DNA from: JBIKVP01 sp044356745
GTDB lineage: Bacteria; Pseudomonadota; Alphaproteobacteria; Rhizobiales; Beijerinckiaceae
Assembly: GCA_044356745.1 (NCBI GenBank)
Contig: JBIKVP010000058.1
Span: 1-12,778 of the forward strand
Reading direction: 5' to 3'
Length of the DNA stretch: 12,778 nt
Shown here: piece by piece, positions 5,950 to 12,778 of the stretch
Position numbering within the stretch: position 1 is the first letter of the stretch
Layout: every line of letters begins with the position of its first letter
Program-made: the position numbers and the translations under genes
Notes under the pieces: model-generated
What the model saw: the letters and a program-made list of their open reading frames with translations, nothing else
Databases searched by the model: none
Told to the model about the DNA's origin: nothing

Positions 5950-6822
5950 ATGATTATGAAAAATATTCCAATATATAAAATAAGCGAATTTGGAAATATA
6001 AGTGTTTTAACTTTATTTCTCACCAATGAATCCGCAGTTTTCCAAACACAAGATAATGCAATTACAAGTATATTTTTAAAAACAGATGGGTACCGTGGTT
6101 TAATAAAAAACAGCGATGTTTCTCATATTGCAAAAACTGATAATGCCGAAAGCTACCAGCAATATATCATAACTGTCCTTGCCACTTTTTTATATCCCGA
6201 ACCCAACATCAAACATCCTAATGCACTATATCTGCCGCGTGGGTCGCGGGTGTGGGTTAATCCTGATGATGAACAGGATGAATCAAGTGATTTTATAAAA
6301 AGTCATGACGGCAAGTATGTGTGGAAAACGCATATTGCCCCCTTCGTCATGTCCACAACAGATAAGCCACAAACCATCACAGCCGCTCAGGTTAATCAAG
6401 CAGTGGCATACGCTGAGGAGATGCTTGGTGTGCCCTATTTATGGGCAGGGCGCACAACAAACGGGTGTGATTGCTCAGGTTTGGTGCAAGTCGTCTATCT
6501 CATCCAGAGCATCGTTCTGCCCCGCGACAGCTGGATGCAAGAGCAAATGGATACGCTCGATCCTGCCATTCATGAAAATATTCCCCCTGTTGCCGCTCCG
6601 CCTAGTCACCGTTTTGATTTGGGAGAAGAGCCACTGCAACGTGGTGATCTCATTTTCTGGAAAGGGCATGTCGGCATGATGCGTGATGAGTATATACTCC
6701 TTCACGCAAGCGGTCATCACATGCAGGTGGTGAGCGAGCCGTTGAATGAAGCGCGCGCGCGCATCACCGGAAAAACAGGTGCTGATGTCACCTCTGTGCG
6801 CCGATTTATAACGACGATATGA
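5950..6822 (+). CDS. NlpC/P60 family peptidoglycan peptidase with N-terminal SH3-like region
   Basis: This is a C40-type cysteine peptidase expected to cleave peptide stems of peptidoglycan. It belongs to the alphaproteobacterial type with two SH3-like domains before the catalytic domain. Counting from the ATG at 5950 it has 290 aa. SH3-like sequence spans about 10-75 and 80-135 (ATFLYPEPNIKHP marks the second), and NlpC/P60 about 145-287. The active site is seen as NGCDCSGLVQ (nucleophile C175), GDLIFWKGHVGMM (H240) and LLHASGHH (H252). No signal peptide is evident, as is common in this group. The start is uncertain: TTG 5938, ATG 5950 and ATG 5956 are possible. None has a Shine-Dalgarno, and all lie within 21 nt of the preceding terminator. 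The first third is much more AT-rich and less conserved than the rest. The stop at 6822 is followed directly by a palindromic repeat. Confidence 0.85.
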   Translation: MIMKNIPIYKISEFGNISVLTLFLTNESAVFQTQDNAITSIFLKTDGYRGLIKNSDVSHIAKTDNAESYQQYIITVLATFLYPEPNIKHPNALYLPRGSRVWVNPDDEQDESSDFIKSHDGKYVWKTHIAPFVMSTTDKPQTITAAQVNQAVAYAEEMLGVPYLWAGRTTNGCDCSGLVQVVYLIQSIVLPRDSWMQEQMDTLDPAIHENIPPVAAPPSHRFDLGEEPLQRGDLIFWKGHVGMMRDEYILLHASGHHMQVVSEPLNEARARITGKTGADVTSVRRFITTI

Positions 6823-6832
6823 ACCTAAACCT

Positions 6833-6870
6833 GTCATTGCGAGCGAACGTGAGTTCGCGCGGCAATCCAG
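6833..6870 (+). repeat. palindromic repeat, GCGAACGTGAGTTCGCG core
   Basis: It begins GTCATTGCGAGCG and ends GCGCGGCAATCCAG. The core GCGAAC-GTGA-GTTCGC is a perfect inverted repeat. It has the same ends as the 4045-4867 cluster, with a different core. Confidence 0.9.
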
Positions 6871-6897
6871 TGTTTAAAGGAAATCCTGCTTAATCTT

Positions 6898-6937
6898 CTG
6901 GATTGCATCGTCCGCCTGAAGGCTACCTCGCAGTGAC
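6898..6937 (-). repeat. palindromic repeat, inverted copy
   Basis: The plus strand reads CTGGATTGCATCG ... CTCGCAGTGAC. It faces the 6833-6870 copy across 27 bp, so the CAATCCAG/CTGGATTG arms can form one long hairpin. It may act as a transcriptional end for the NlpC/P60 gene. Confidence 0.8.
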
Positions 6938-6946
6938 GATAAAAAC

Positions 6947-6976
6947 TTATGCACAGGTTATCCCCTATTTTCCACA
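6947..6976 (+). promoter_or_regulatory. two DnaA-box-like nonamers
   Basis: TTATGCACA (6947-6955) and TTTTCCACA (6968-6976) both fit TTWTNCACA, 12 bp apart on the same strand. The genes around do not resemble a chromosomal origin neighbourhood (no parAB/gidA or hemE/rho). A titration or regulatory site, or chance, is more likely than an origin. Confidence 0.35.
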
Positions 6977-6996
6977 CCTAAGAAAAAAATGATCCG

Positions 6997-7004
6997 TTAA
7001 CCAT
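6997..7004 (+). promoter_or_regulatory. CtrA half-site-like sequence upstream of the TipF-like gene
   Basis: TTAACCAT matches the CtrA half-site known from alphaproteobacterial cell-cycle and flagellar promoters. No second TTAA half at the 7-bp spacing follows. The link to a flagellar-positioning gene downstream makes it worth noting, but a single 8-mer is weak evidence. Confidence 0.3.
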
Positions 7005-7185
7005 CTTTGTCTCTCGCCTAAAGTCCTAACAAGCATTAACTGTAAAGAAGAGATCAGCGTGTCATGGCTTTGTCTTTTCGACAAAATGAGATTTTAGACT
7101 TTTGTCGCAGTTCATAGCGAATAAATGACGACATGTTGGCTCAATGTGATGTGGCGTTGATGTGTTTTGTACAGGGTATTTTAAG

Positions 7186-9459
7186 ATGGCGTTTTTTCCG
7201 TTCAAACATTTTTCAGCGCGTCAAATGGTGCTCACGATCGCTGTGGGGATTTTTGGGGTTGCTTTAGGGATGTTGCTAGGCCCCACGGCAGTTGTCACGG
7301 AAGCAAGTTTAGGCGCTTTTCCTTGGGGTGGACTGCTTGGGTTCGCGGGTTTAGTTGCGGGTGCGGGTGGCCTCATTTATGGCTTAAGAGCAACGGAAAA
7401 TGCAGAAAAGCTCTCTCAAGAGGTTGGGTATGTTTACCAACGCTTGAGTGCGATGGAAAAATATCAGTCAGAACAACACATCGCACTCCAATCGACTATC
7501 CAAACATCACTGCACAGTTTTCTTGAGCAAAACCCTATGGCTCAAGCTGATGGAGGGTTAAACCCACAAATTGTTGATGCCATACAGCAGCACGTGAATG
7601 CTGGTGTTCAACGCGCATTACCTGACCAACTTTTCCATGCTTTGCGCCAAGGTGTTTCGGAAGTCACAGCCGAAATGGGCGTTGTTGCGACACTTGTTCA
7701 AGATCTTGCCGCGTCAGTAGGTGAGCATGAGCAGGTGATCAGCGCACTCCATCATTCGCTTGGTGATCTTAATCACCATGTCGATGCCGTTCAAAAGCAG
7801 GCGGCTGAGGCGGATGAAAAAGCAACCCGTGCCACGCGTAATCCTTCTAAACATACAAGCGCAGTACACATTAACCATGACAATAATGATGATGTATTTG
7901 CTGTTGAGCGCGCACTTGCGCAACAACCTGTCGAGCGTCCCAAGACGTTAAGTGGACGCACCGTTCATGAAGAACACATTGTGGCAATGGCAGCACCCAC
8001 ACCACAAGAATCGCCATATGTGGAAGCTCCCATGTTCAGCCGCGATACTTTAGAAAACATGGTGCGTGAGCAGGTTGCAAAGCTGGTTGCAGAGCAGACA
8101 TCCGTTGTAACTCCTACTACTCCTATCATGACACGAGAAGCGGCACGCGAAATCGTAAAAGCTGTAAGTGTGCCGGCAACCCCTGTATCACCTGCCCCTA
8201 TCATTTCTACTCCACGCACTGAACCTGTTGCAGCAACTCAAGTGCCACAAACCGTAATACCCCAGCGTAGTCCGACAATTGTTTCAGGCTCTCAGCTTGA
8301 AATGCTTGGGCGAGAAGCGCTTAAAACCGCGCGTGAGCGTTTGGAGCGTGAGCGTGCAGAGAAAATGGCATTAAGAGATGAGGTTGTCGCTTCAACGCAT
8401 TCTCCTAGCGCTACAACACCACAGCAAGCGCCTAGCGAACTTGATGCGATTACGTCACATAATCCTGCACCCACCCATCCTGCACAAGCGGTTGCCTCAC
8501 AAACTGTTTGGTCACAAGCAGCCCATGCTGATGGTGTGATGGAAAATTCTGTTCATCATCAGTCACAAAACCTTATGATCATACCTGAAACAGCCAGCCA
8601 AGAGGCAATTGCACAAGCATTACGTGAAGATAAAATCGAGCTTCATCTTCAGCCCATTATGCAGTTGCCGCAGCGAAAAGCGTTCTTTTACGAAACATTG
8701 TCAAGGCTACGTTTGAATGAAGATGATGTGGTACTTCCAGCACAATTCCTACCTGTCGTCGCCGAAAAAGGATTGTCATCAGATTACGATATTCGCGTCG
8801 CAGAACGTGTCATGGTGATTGCGCGACATCTCGCATCTCGCGGAAGTGAAGCGCTTGTCTCAGTTAATATTGCTGCTGAAACCCTTGCAGATGGCACATA
8901 TCTCAAAGCGCTTGATAGGCTCATTGCTGAAAATGGTGCGGTGCGCAACCGCATTGTGTTAGAAATTGGACAAGGCACAATCCGTTCCCTTTCAGCAGAT
9001 CGTCTTATCGCGCTTAAAGGCTTGTCCCATCGGGGTATCAGATTGTGTATAGACCGTGTTAATGATGCACGTATCGACGCTCAGACATTGGCGCAAATTG
9101 GCATAAGTTTTATAAAACTGCCGGTTGGTTTTCTCATTGGGCAACAAGCATCGCGCTTTGAAATTGCGCCTCAGGATATTGCCACTCTTTTCAAACGCAA
9201 CGGTATTCAGTTGATTGCCGAGCGTGTTGAAACAGAAGAGCAGGTGCGCGAATTACTAGATCTTGATGTCCCACTCGCGCAAGGCCATGTTTTTGCACCG
9301 CCCAAACCTGTACGCTCAGATGTGTTTGCCGTTGCTGCTACTCCGAATAAAAGCAGACTTGAACTAAAACCTGATGTGCAAGATGATATGGAAAGTGCCT
9401 TATCTGCGTCAGAGCGTCAGTCGTTACGTGCATTTCTAAGTCGTGGCGGCAGTCGATAG
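7186..9459 (+). CDS. TipF-like membrane protein with degenerate EAL domain
   Basis: The 757-aa product has the architecture of Caulobacter TipF, a c-di-GMP receptor that helps place the flagellum: two membrane helices (about 14-36 and 47-67), a coiled-coil stretch (about 70-215), a linker, and a C-terminal EAL domain (about 475-710). The linker (about 215-470) is long and rich in Pro, Thr, Ala and Gln, making the protein much longer than Caulobacter TipF. The EAL signature reads YETL (E503). Retained positions include SVNIA (N561), VLEIG (E593), FIKLP (K644), AERVET (E679) and AQG (699-700). The DDFGxGYSS loop is replaced by CIDRVNDARID, keeping only the first Asp (D623). Binding without hydrolysis of c-di-GMP is therefore likely (inference). 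The ATG at 7186 has CAGGG 9 nt before it and is preferred to GTG 7162. The HAD gene follows 28 nt downstream, a pairing I recall from other Alphaproteobacteria. Confidence 0.8.
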   Translation: MAFFPFKHFSARQMVLTIAVGIFGVALGMLLGPTAVVTEASLGAFPWGGLLGFAGLVAGAGGLIYGLRATENAEKLSQEVGYVYQRLSAMEKYQSEQHIALQSTIQTSLHSFLEQNPMAQADGGLNPQIVDAIQQHVNAGVQRALPDQLFHALRQGVSEVTAEMGVVATLVQDLAASVGEHEQVISALHHSLGDLNHHVDAVQKQAAEADEKATRATRNPSKHTSAVHINHDNNDDVFAVERALAQQPVERPKTLSGRTVHEEHIVAMAAPTPQESPYVEAPMFSRDTLENMVREQVAKLVAEQTSVVTPTTPIMTREAAREIVKAVSVPATPVSPAPIISTPRTEPVAATQVPQTVIPQRSPTIVSGSQLEMLGREALKTARERLERERAEKMALRDEVVASTHSPSATTPQQAPSELDAITSHNPAPTHPAQAVASQTVWSQAAHADGVMENSVHHQSQNLMIIPETASQEAIAQALREDKIELHLQPIMQLPQRKAFFYETLSRLRLNEDDVVLPAQFLPVVAEKGLSSDYDIRVAERVMVIARHLASRGSEALVSVNIAAETLADGTYLKALDRLIAENGAVRNRIVLEIGQGTIRSLSADRLIALKGLSHRGIRLCIDRVNDARIDAQTLAQIGISFIKLPVGFLIGQQASRFEIAPQDIATLFKRNGIQLIAERVETEEQVRELLDLDVPLAQGHVFAPPKPVRSDVFAVAATPNKSRLELKPDVQDDMESALSASERQSLRAFLSRGGSR

Positions 9460-9487
9460 CGCGCTATTGTCTATAGGAGCGCGCTCT

Positions 9488-10348
9488 ATGTCAGATGATC
9501 CTGAATTTATTGCTCAACTCGCTGATTTATCATCGCATTACGATATACTGTTATGCGATGTTTGGGGGGTGCTTCATGATGGTGTGAAAGCTTACGGGGC
9601 AGCGTGCGATGCGTTAATGACGTTTCGGCATCAGGGCGGTACTGTCCTTCTGCTCTCCAACGCCCCGCGCCCCGAAGCTGCTGTTCGTCAACAGATTGCA
9701 GGATTTGGTGTGTCGCCATCCCTTTATCATGGGATCGTCTCTTCAGGGGATTTAGCCCGTGATTTTCTATTCAAGGAGCGTGGGTTGGTTTGTCATATTG
9801 GCCCAGAGCGTGACCGTGTCTTGTTTTCAGGAACAGGCATCACGCTTGTCTCGCCTGATGAAGCGCACGTGTGTATTTGCTCTGGATTAGTGAATGATGA
9901 GCGCGAGGAACCAGAGGATTATCGACAGACACTCAAAGCGCTTGCTCAACGCCAAGTACCCATGGTGTGTGCTAATCCAGATCGCATGATTGAGCGGGCA
10001 GGGCGCTTTATTTCATGTGCTGGAGCACTGGCCGATATGTATGAGGAGATGGGCGGCAAGGTGACTTGGTTTGGTAAGCCTTATCAGCCGATATATGATG
10101 CGGCGCTAACACGCCTTATACAATTCACTGAGAAGCCGATTGATCCGTCACGCGTTCTTGCGATTGGCGATTCTGTAACAACTGATATTGCCGGAGCCGT
10201 AAATGCCGGTCTTGATTCACTGCTGATTTTAGGGGGAATTCATCGTCCTAAATGCAGTGTCAATGGCCAAATTTCTATTGATCATGCACGCCTTTGGCTT
10301 ACAACACAGAGCGTTAAGCCTCGTTATTTAATGGCGTCATTGGTTTAA
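9488..10348 (+). CDS. HAD-superfamily hydrolase of the TIGR01459 type (NagD/class IIA-like)
   Basis: This is a cytoplasmic HAD phosphatase-like protein of unknown substrate, 286 aa, normal for the family. Motif I is LLCDVWGVLHDG with nucleophile D24. The usual second Asp two residues later is Trp, which is characteristic of this subfamily and makes ordinary phosphatase chemistry uncertain. Motif II is LLLSNAPRP (S57-N58), motif III is WFGKPYQPIY (K197), and motif IV is LAIGDSVTTDIAGA (D228, D233). A cap domain lies between motifs II and III. The ATG at 9488 has AGGAG 8 nt upstream (9475-9479); the in-frame GTG at 9443 overlaps the EAL gene and adds non-family residues. It is probably co-transcribed with the EAL gene. 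Its stop overlaps the stop of the convergent transporter gene. Confidence 0.9.
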   Translation: MSDDPEFIAQLADLSSHYDILLCDVWGVLHDGVKAYGAACDALMTFRHQGGTVLLLSNAPRPEAAVRQQIAGFGVSPSLYHGIVSSGDLARDFLFKERGLVCHIGPERDRVLFSGTGITLVSPDEAHVCICSGLVNDEREEPEDYRQTLKALAQRQVPMVCANPDRMIERAGRFISCAGALADMYEEMGGKVTWFGKPYQPIYDAALTRLIQFTEKPIDPSRVLAIGDSVTTDIAGAVNAGLDSLLILGGIHRPKCSVNGQISIDHARLWLTTQSVKPRYLMASLV

Positions 10349-11277
10349 AGACTGACTCCAAAAACGATAAGTCCTGCAAGCATAAAAATAAGGCCAAGTA
10401 TCTCGCGCTTATGTAAATACTGTTTGAATATAAAGACAGAGATACCTAGGGCAAATAACATTTCAATCAACCCAAGGGTGCGCACATGTGCCGCAGGGGC
10501 CAGTGAAAAGCCAATAAACCAAAATTGTGATGCAAGCGCGCCCATAAATCCTGCGAGCATGGATGATTGCCAGACACGAAAACTTCCTATTAAGGCCTCG
10601 CGGTGGCTAATAATGAGATACCCGACCATGACAAGTGTTTGAATAAACAGTGCCCCAACAAGCGCGCAAGATGCTCTGATTAAAAAGGAGCCGTTATCAA
10701 GTGCGAGTATCCCATTGCGAAAACCAACAGCGGCAAGTGCAAACGCACCTCCCGCCAGAATACCCCACACAATCGCTTTTAAAGAAGTATGAGATGCGTG
10801 CTCCGTGTCGACATGATGAGATTTAAATGAAAGCATCATCACACCAACAACGGCAATAATCATGGCCAACAAAGAAAGAAGCGTAAGCTTTTCGCTCAGA
10901 AAAATCCACGCAAAGAATGCGACCTGAATGGGCTCTGTCTTTGTAAAAGCCGTGACATGGGCGAGGCTAAAAGTGCGCATCGCCGCAAGCATCATAGCCG
11001 TTGCAGCAATTTGCGCGAGTGCACCCCATCCTACAGAAAACGCAAATTCGGGAGTTAATGTTGGAATACGCTCGCCTGTCACAAATGTGATGAGAAATAA
11101 AAATACAATCGCCCACGGCAAACCATATGTGAAGCGTACCTGCGTTGCACCCATCACCCCAAGTTTACGAATGAGATGTTTTTGTAAACTGTTACGGATC
11201 ACCTGCGCACTGGCAGCAAATATCGTTGCAGGAATCCAAAGCCATTGCCATGTTATCATCAAGTCCGCACTCATCAT
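10345..11277 (-). CDS. EamA/DMT-family transporter
   Basis: This is an inner-membrane drug/metabolite transporter superfamily protein of 310 aa with about ten predicted helices in two EamA repeats (about 12-150 and 166-310). The helix-4 region reads TKTEPIQVAFFAWIFLSEKLT (split TKTEPIQVAFF and AWIFLSEKLT, 112-132), the usual conserved EP...SEK segment at the end of the first repeat. The second repeat has LIEMLFALGISVFIF at 270-284. The substrate cannot be told from sequence. The start at 11277 lies in ATGA shared with the stop of the rimI-like gene, so translation is coupled; a second Met follows immediately. No separate SD is seen. It is the last gene of the tsaB-rimI-eamA operon. Confidence 0.9.
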   Translation of the reverse strand: MMSADLMITWQWLWIPATIFAASAQVIRNSLQKHLIRKLGVMGATQVRFTYGLPWAIVFLFLITFVTGERIPTLTPEFAFSVGWGALAQIAATAMMLAAMRTFSLAHVTAFTKTEPIQVAFFAWIFLSEKLTLLSLLAMIIAVVGVMMLSFKSHHVDTEHASHTSLKAIVWGILAGGAFALAAVGFRNGILALDNGSFLIRASCALVGALFIQTLVMVGYLIISHREALIGSFRVWQSSMLAGFMGALASQFWFIGFSLAPAAHVRTLGLIEMLFALGISVFIFKQYLHKREILGLIFMLAGLIVFGVSL

Positions 11278-11798
11278 ATTTTTAAACGCATTGTCAGTGC
11301 AGCGGCTCGTTTGCCGTCGATTGTGCGGTAGTACGCTTCACGCCGTCCAATTTGAGTGAAGTGAAAACGTGCATAAAGTTTAAGTGCTGAAACATTGTCC
11401 TCGTTGACGTCGAGAAAAACGTGTCTGACGCCTTGTGTAGCAAGTGTTTGCAAATGGTATTTTAAAAGCTGTTTTGAAAGTCCTTGCCCACGCCATATTG
11501 GGGAAAGAGTAATTGTTATAATTTCGGCTTCATCAAGAACTTTACGCGATAAAATAAAGCCAATAGGTGTGCGTTCGCGTGATAAAAAAACACCATCGGC
11601 CACTACCGCAGGATCACGTAAAAGCTGTTGAAATTCAAGAACATCCCAGCCTGCTGCAAACCCTTGCGCATGAATTATCGCAAGGTTGGCGGCATGTTCG
11701 ATAGTGATATGAGAGATATGCGGTATAGAATGTGCAGGATGCCACAATGCGATCAACCATTGCCATAAACGCGCAAAAAAATGCACGATCCATCTCAT
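11274..11798 (-). CDS. rimI: GNAT acetyltransferase, RimI-like (ribosomal protein S18 N-acetyltransferase)
   Basis: The GNAT fold transfers acetyl from acetyl-CoA; RimI acetylates the N-terminal Ala of S18. Acetyl-CoA motif A is SPIWRGQGLSKQLL (99-112, RxxGxS at 103-108). The C-terminal part reads VFLDVNEDNVSALKLYARFHF (split VFLDVNEDN and VSALKLYARFHF, 127-147), followed by GRREAYY. The Tyr corresponding to Salmonella Y115 is Y142. The position of the catalytic Glu (E103) is D130, a conservative change. RimI is usually about 150 aa. Here 174 aa include an extra aromatic, hydrophobic N-terminus (WIVHFFARLWQWLIALW, 3-19) with no internal Met to skip it. It starts in the ATGA at the end of tsaB. 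The tsaB-rimI pairing is standard in Alphaproteobacteria and supports the name, though the protein target is inferred. Confidence 0.8.
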   Translation of the reverse strand: MRWIVHFFARLWQWLIALWHPAHSIPHISHITIEHAANLAIIHAQGFAAGWDVLEFQQLLRDPAVVADGVFLSRERTPIGFILSRKVLDEAEIITITLSPIWRGQGLSKQLLKYHLQTLATQGVRHVFLDVNEDNVSALKLYARFHFTQIGRREAYYRTIDGKRAAALTMRLKI

Positions 11799-12478
11799 CG
11801 GCGTGCCAAACGGCCATGTGTTTGTGGATGCGCATCAGGAGCTTTTAGATAAAGCGGATGAGGTGGGGATTGCGCTGGATCTCCTGCAAGGCCAAGGCGA
11901 GCAATCCATAAAATATCAGGCGAAGGTGATGCATCTTGAATGCGTACATCAAGCCCTACACTCCATAGCTCTGCTGCGAGAACGGGCGCGCCTGATCCTG
12001 ATAGTGTAATCGCGGCTGATCCAAGTTCGCGCACAACATCACGGACGGGAGCGATTTTCGGGCCTAAAAGCGGACGGCCGCCATGAACAAGTGCCTGCAC
12101 ATAAACTTGCTTGTGACGCGCATCAATCGCGGCGACAACAACGCGACCCGCTTCTTCACGCATGAGGGGGGCAAGATAGGCAGAGAGAGTTGATACGCCA
12201 ATGACAGGAATACTCAGCGCAACCCCTGCCGCACGTGCCGCTGAAAGTCCCACACGCATTCCGGTGAAACTACCAGGCCCCACAGTCACAGCAATACGAT
12301 CAAGACTTTTAAAACCACCGTCAACACGCGCCATAACCCGATCAAGAAGCGGGATTAGCTCTTCCGCGTGTCCTTTTTCAATGAGCATCGTTTCACGCGC
12401 AAGAGCCGTCGTTGCCCCCCGTTGTAATACACAAGCTGAGCATCCTCCTAGAGAAGTGTCGATAGCGAGAATTCGCAC
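11795..12478 (-). CDS. tsaB: tRNA threonylcarbamoyladenosine biosynthesis protein TsaB
   Basis: TsaB (YeaZ) is the partner of TsaD in making the t6A modification at A37 of ANN-decoding tRNAs, in the cytoplasm. The protein has 227 aa, a usual length. It shows the ASKHA-type start ILAIDTSLGG (3-12), the H37-A-E-E-L segment and the hallmark GPGSFTGMRVGL (67-78). Further on are DARHKQVY (119-126) and the typical end YLKAPDAHPQ (210-219). The start is GTG at 12478, supported by GAGG 5 nt upstream on the minus strand. It is the first gene of an operon. It overlaps the rimI-like gene by 4 nt (ATGA), implying coupled translation. The promoter must lie in the AT-rich region 12479-12600, but I could not pick a convincing pair of hexamers. 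Confidence 0.96.
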   Translation of the reverse strand: MRILAIDTSLGGCSACVLQRGATTALARETMLIEKGHAEELIPLLDRVMARVDGGFKSLDRIAVTVGPGSFTGMRVGLSAARAAGVALSIPVIGVSTLSAYLAPLMREEAGRVVVAAIDARHKQVYVQALVHGGRPLLGPKIAPVRDVVRELGSAAITLSGSGAPVLAAELWSVGLDVRIQDASPSPDILWIARLGLAGDPAQSPPHPLYLKAPDAHPQTHGRLARR

Positions 12479-12669
12479 GTAAACCTCAAAATTAATCTAA
12501 AGATATAAAAATATTTTTAGATGTATGACACTAACGCATGTTATGTAAAACTAAAAAGCTGGTTTGATATGTAAGAAGCTAGAAAATCAACAAGTGTTTT
12601 ATGCGGCGATTTCCTGTCTGGCAGGGTTTAGAGGCTGCTTAAATAATATGTTTTGTTTAATTATACCCC

Positions 12670-12778
12670 TCACATTTGAAGAGTTGGTGTCTGAAGTATT
12701 TTGAAGTTATCGGATAGGCGGTCAACCCATAATCGTGCTTTTTGCGGAAAAGTGGTATTCAGGAAGCCAAGGATGGCC
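12670..12778 (-). pseudogene. C-terminal end of an IS630-type transposase, cut by the window edge
   Basis: An open frame enters from the right edge and encodes 35 residues before TGA at 12670-12672. It reads AILGFLNTTFPQKARLW, then VDRLSDNFKILQ, then TPTLQM. The pattern of a short helix, FP or VP, a W a few residues on, and DR.SDNF.I matches how IS630-family transposases end, from memory of the family. The DDE catalytic residues would lie outside the window, so whether the element is intact cannot be judged, and no terminal inverted repeat could be identified in 12500-12669. Between this and tsaB I see no gene. Confidence 0.4.

Larger units (their letters stand above)
6938..7185. other. intergenic region upstream of the EAL gene
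   Basis: No gene is visible here. It carries two DnaA-box-like nonamers and a CtrA-type half-site (listed separately) and must contain the EAL gene promoter, which I could not place with confidence. Short inverted repeats around TTTTCGACAAAATGAGATTTT (split as TTTTCGACAAAA and TGAGATTTT, 7075-7095) are visible but unremarkable. Confidence 0.5.

Noticed and set aside
6938..7185. Chromosomal or plasmid replication origin
   Set aside because: Only two DnaA-like boxes, no obvious AT-rich unwinding element tied to them, and none of the usual origin-flanking genes.
12649..12705. 18-codon plus-strand ORF starting MFCLIIPL
   Set aside because: No SD, no resemblance to anything, and it overlaps the transposase-like frame on the other strand.

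Overview
The window looks like alphaproteobacterial chromosome of moderate GC. The gene content fits this: a BioC/NDUFAF5-type methyltransferase, a UvrA whose first zinc module has one Cys pair broken (CPIS), a TipF-like degenerate EAL protein followed by a TIGR01459-type HAD protein, an NlpC/P60 protein of the alphaproteobacterial two-SH3 type, and a tsaB-rimI pair. Intergenic GTCATTGC...GCAATCCA palindromic repeats are also abundant. I cannot name a genus; orders with such repeats (Micavibrio-like, Holosporales or Rickettsiales relatives) are possible.

Layout. 1-155: leader region. 156-935 (+): methyltransferase-like protein with a shortened SAM-binding region. 969-3875 (-): uvrA, convergent with it. 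3876-4870: a cluster of about ten palindromic repeats surrounding a small GIY-YIG nuclease gene that carries a frameshift. 4868-5935: an AT-rich stretch with two candidate promoters, two small unrecognised ORFs (129 and 87 aa) and a textbook intrinsic terminator. 5938/5950-6822 (+): NlpC/P60 peptidase. 6833-6937: an inverted pair of the same palindromic repeats, then DnaA-box-like and CtrA-half-site-like sequences. 7186-9459 (+): TipF-like membrane EAL protein, followed by a HAD-superfamily phosphatase (9488-10348, +). 12478-10345 (-): a tightly coupled tsaB-rimI-eamA operon with ATGA overlaps at both junctions. 12670-12778 (-): what looks like the C-terminal end of an IS630-type transposase running off the window.

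Most genes are ordinary housekeeping: nucleotide excision repair, tRNA t6A synthesis, S18-type N-acetylation, cell-wall hydrolysis and flagellar/c-di-GMP positioning. The part that is not explained is the small two-gene unit at 5182-5878. Both products share a module of about 25 residues with the pattern QI-x2-NN-x-Y-x2-D-x2-ALT-x-S. In the second gene this module is present twice as an exact 75-bp tandem duplication. The unit has its own promoter candidates, good ribosome binding sites and its own terminator. The flanking DNA on both sides carries palindromic repeats and a shared 14-bp sequence. I could not assign it to any known family, and it is the best candidate for something undescribed here.
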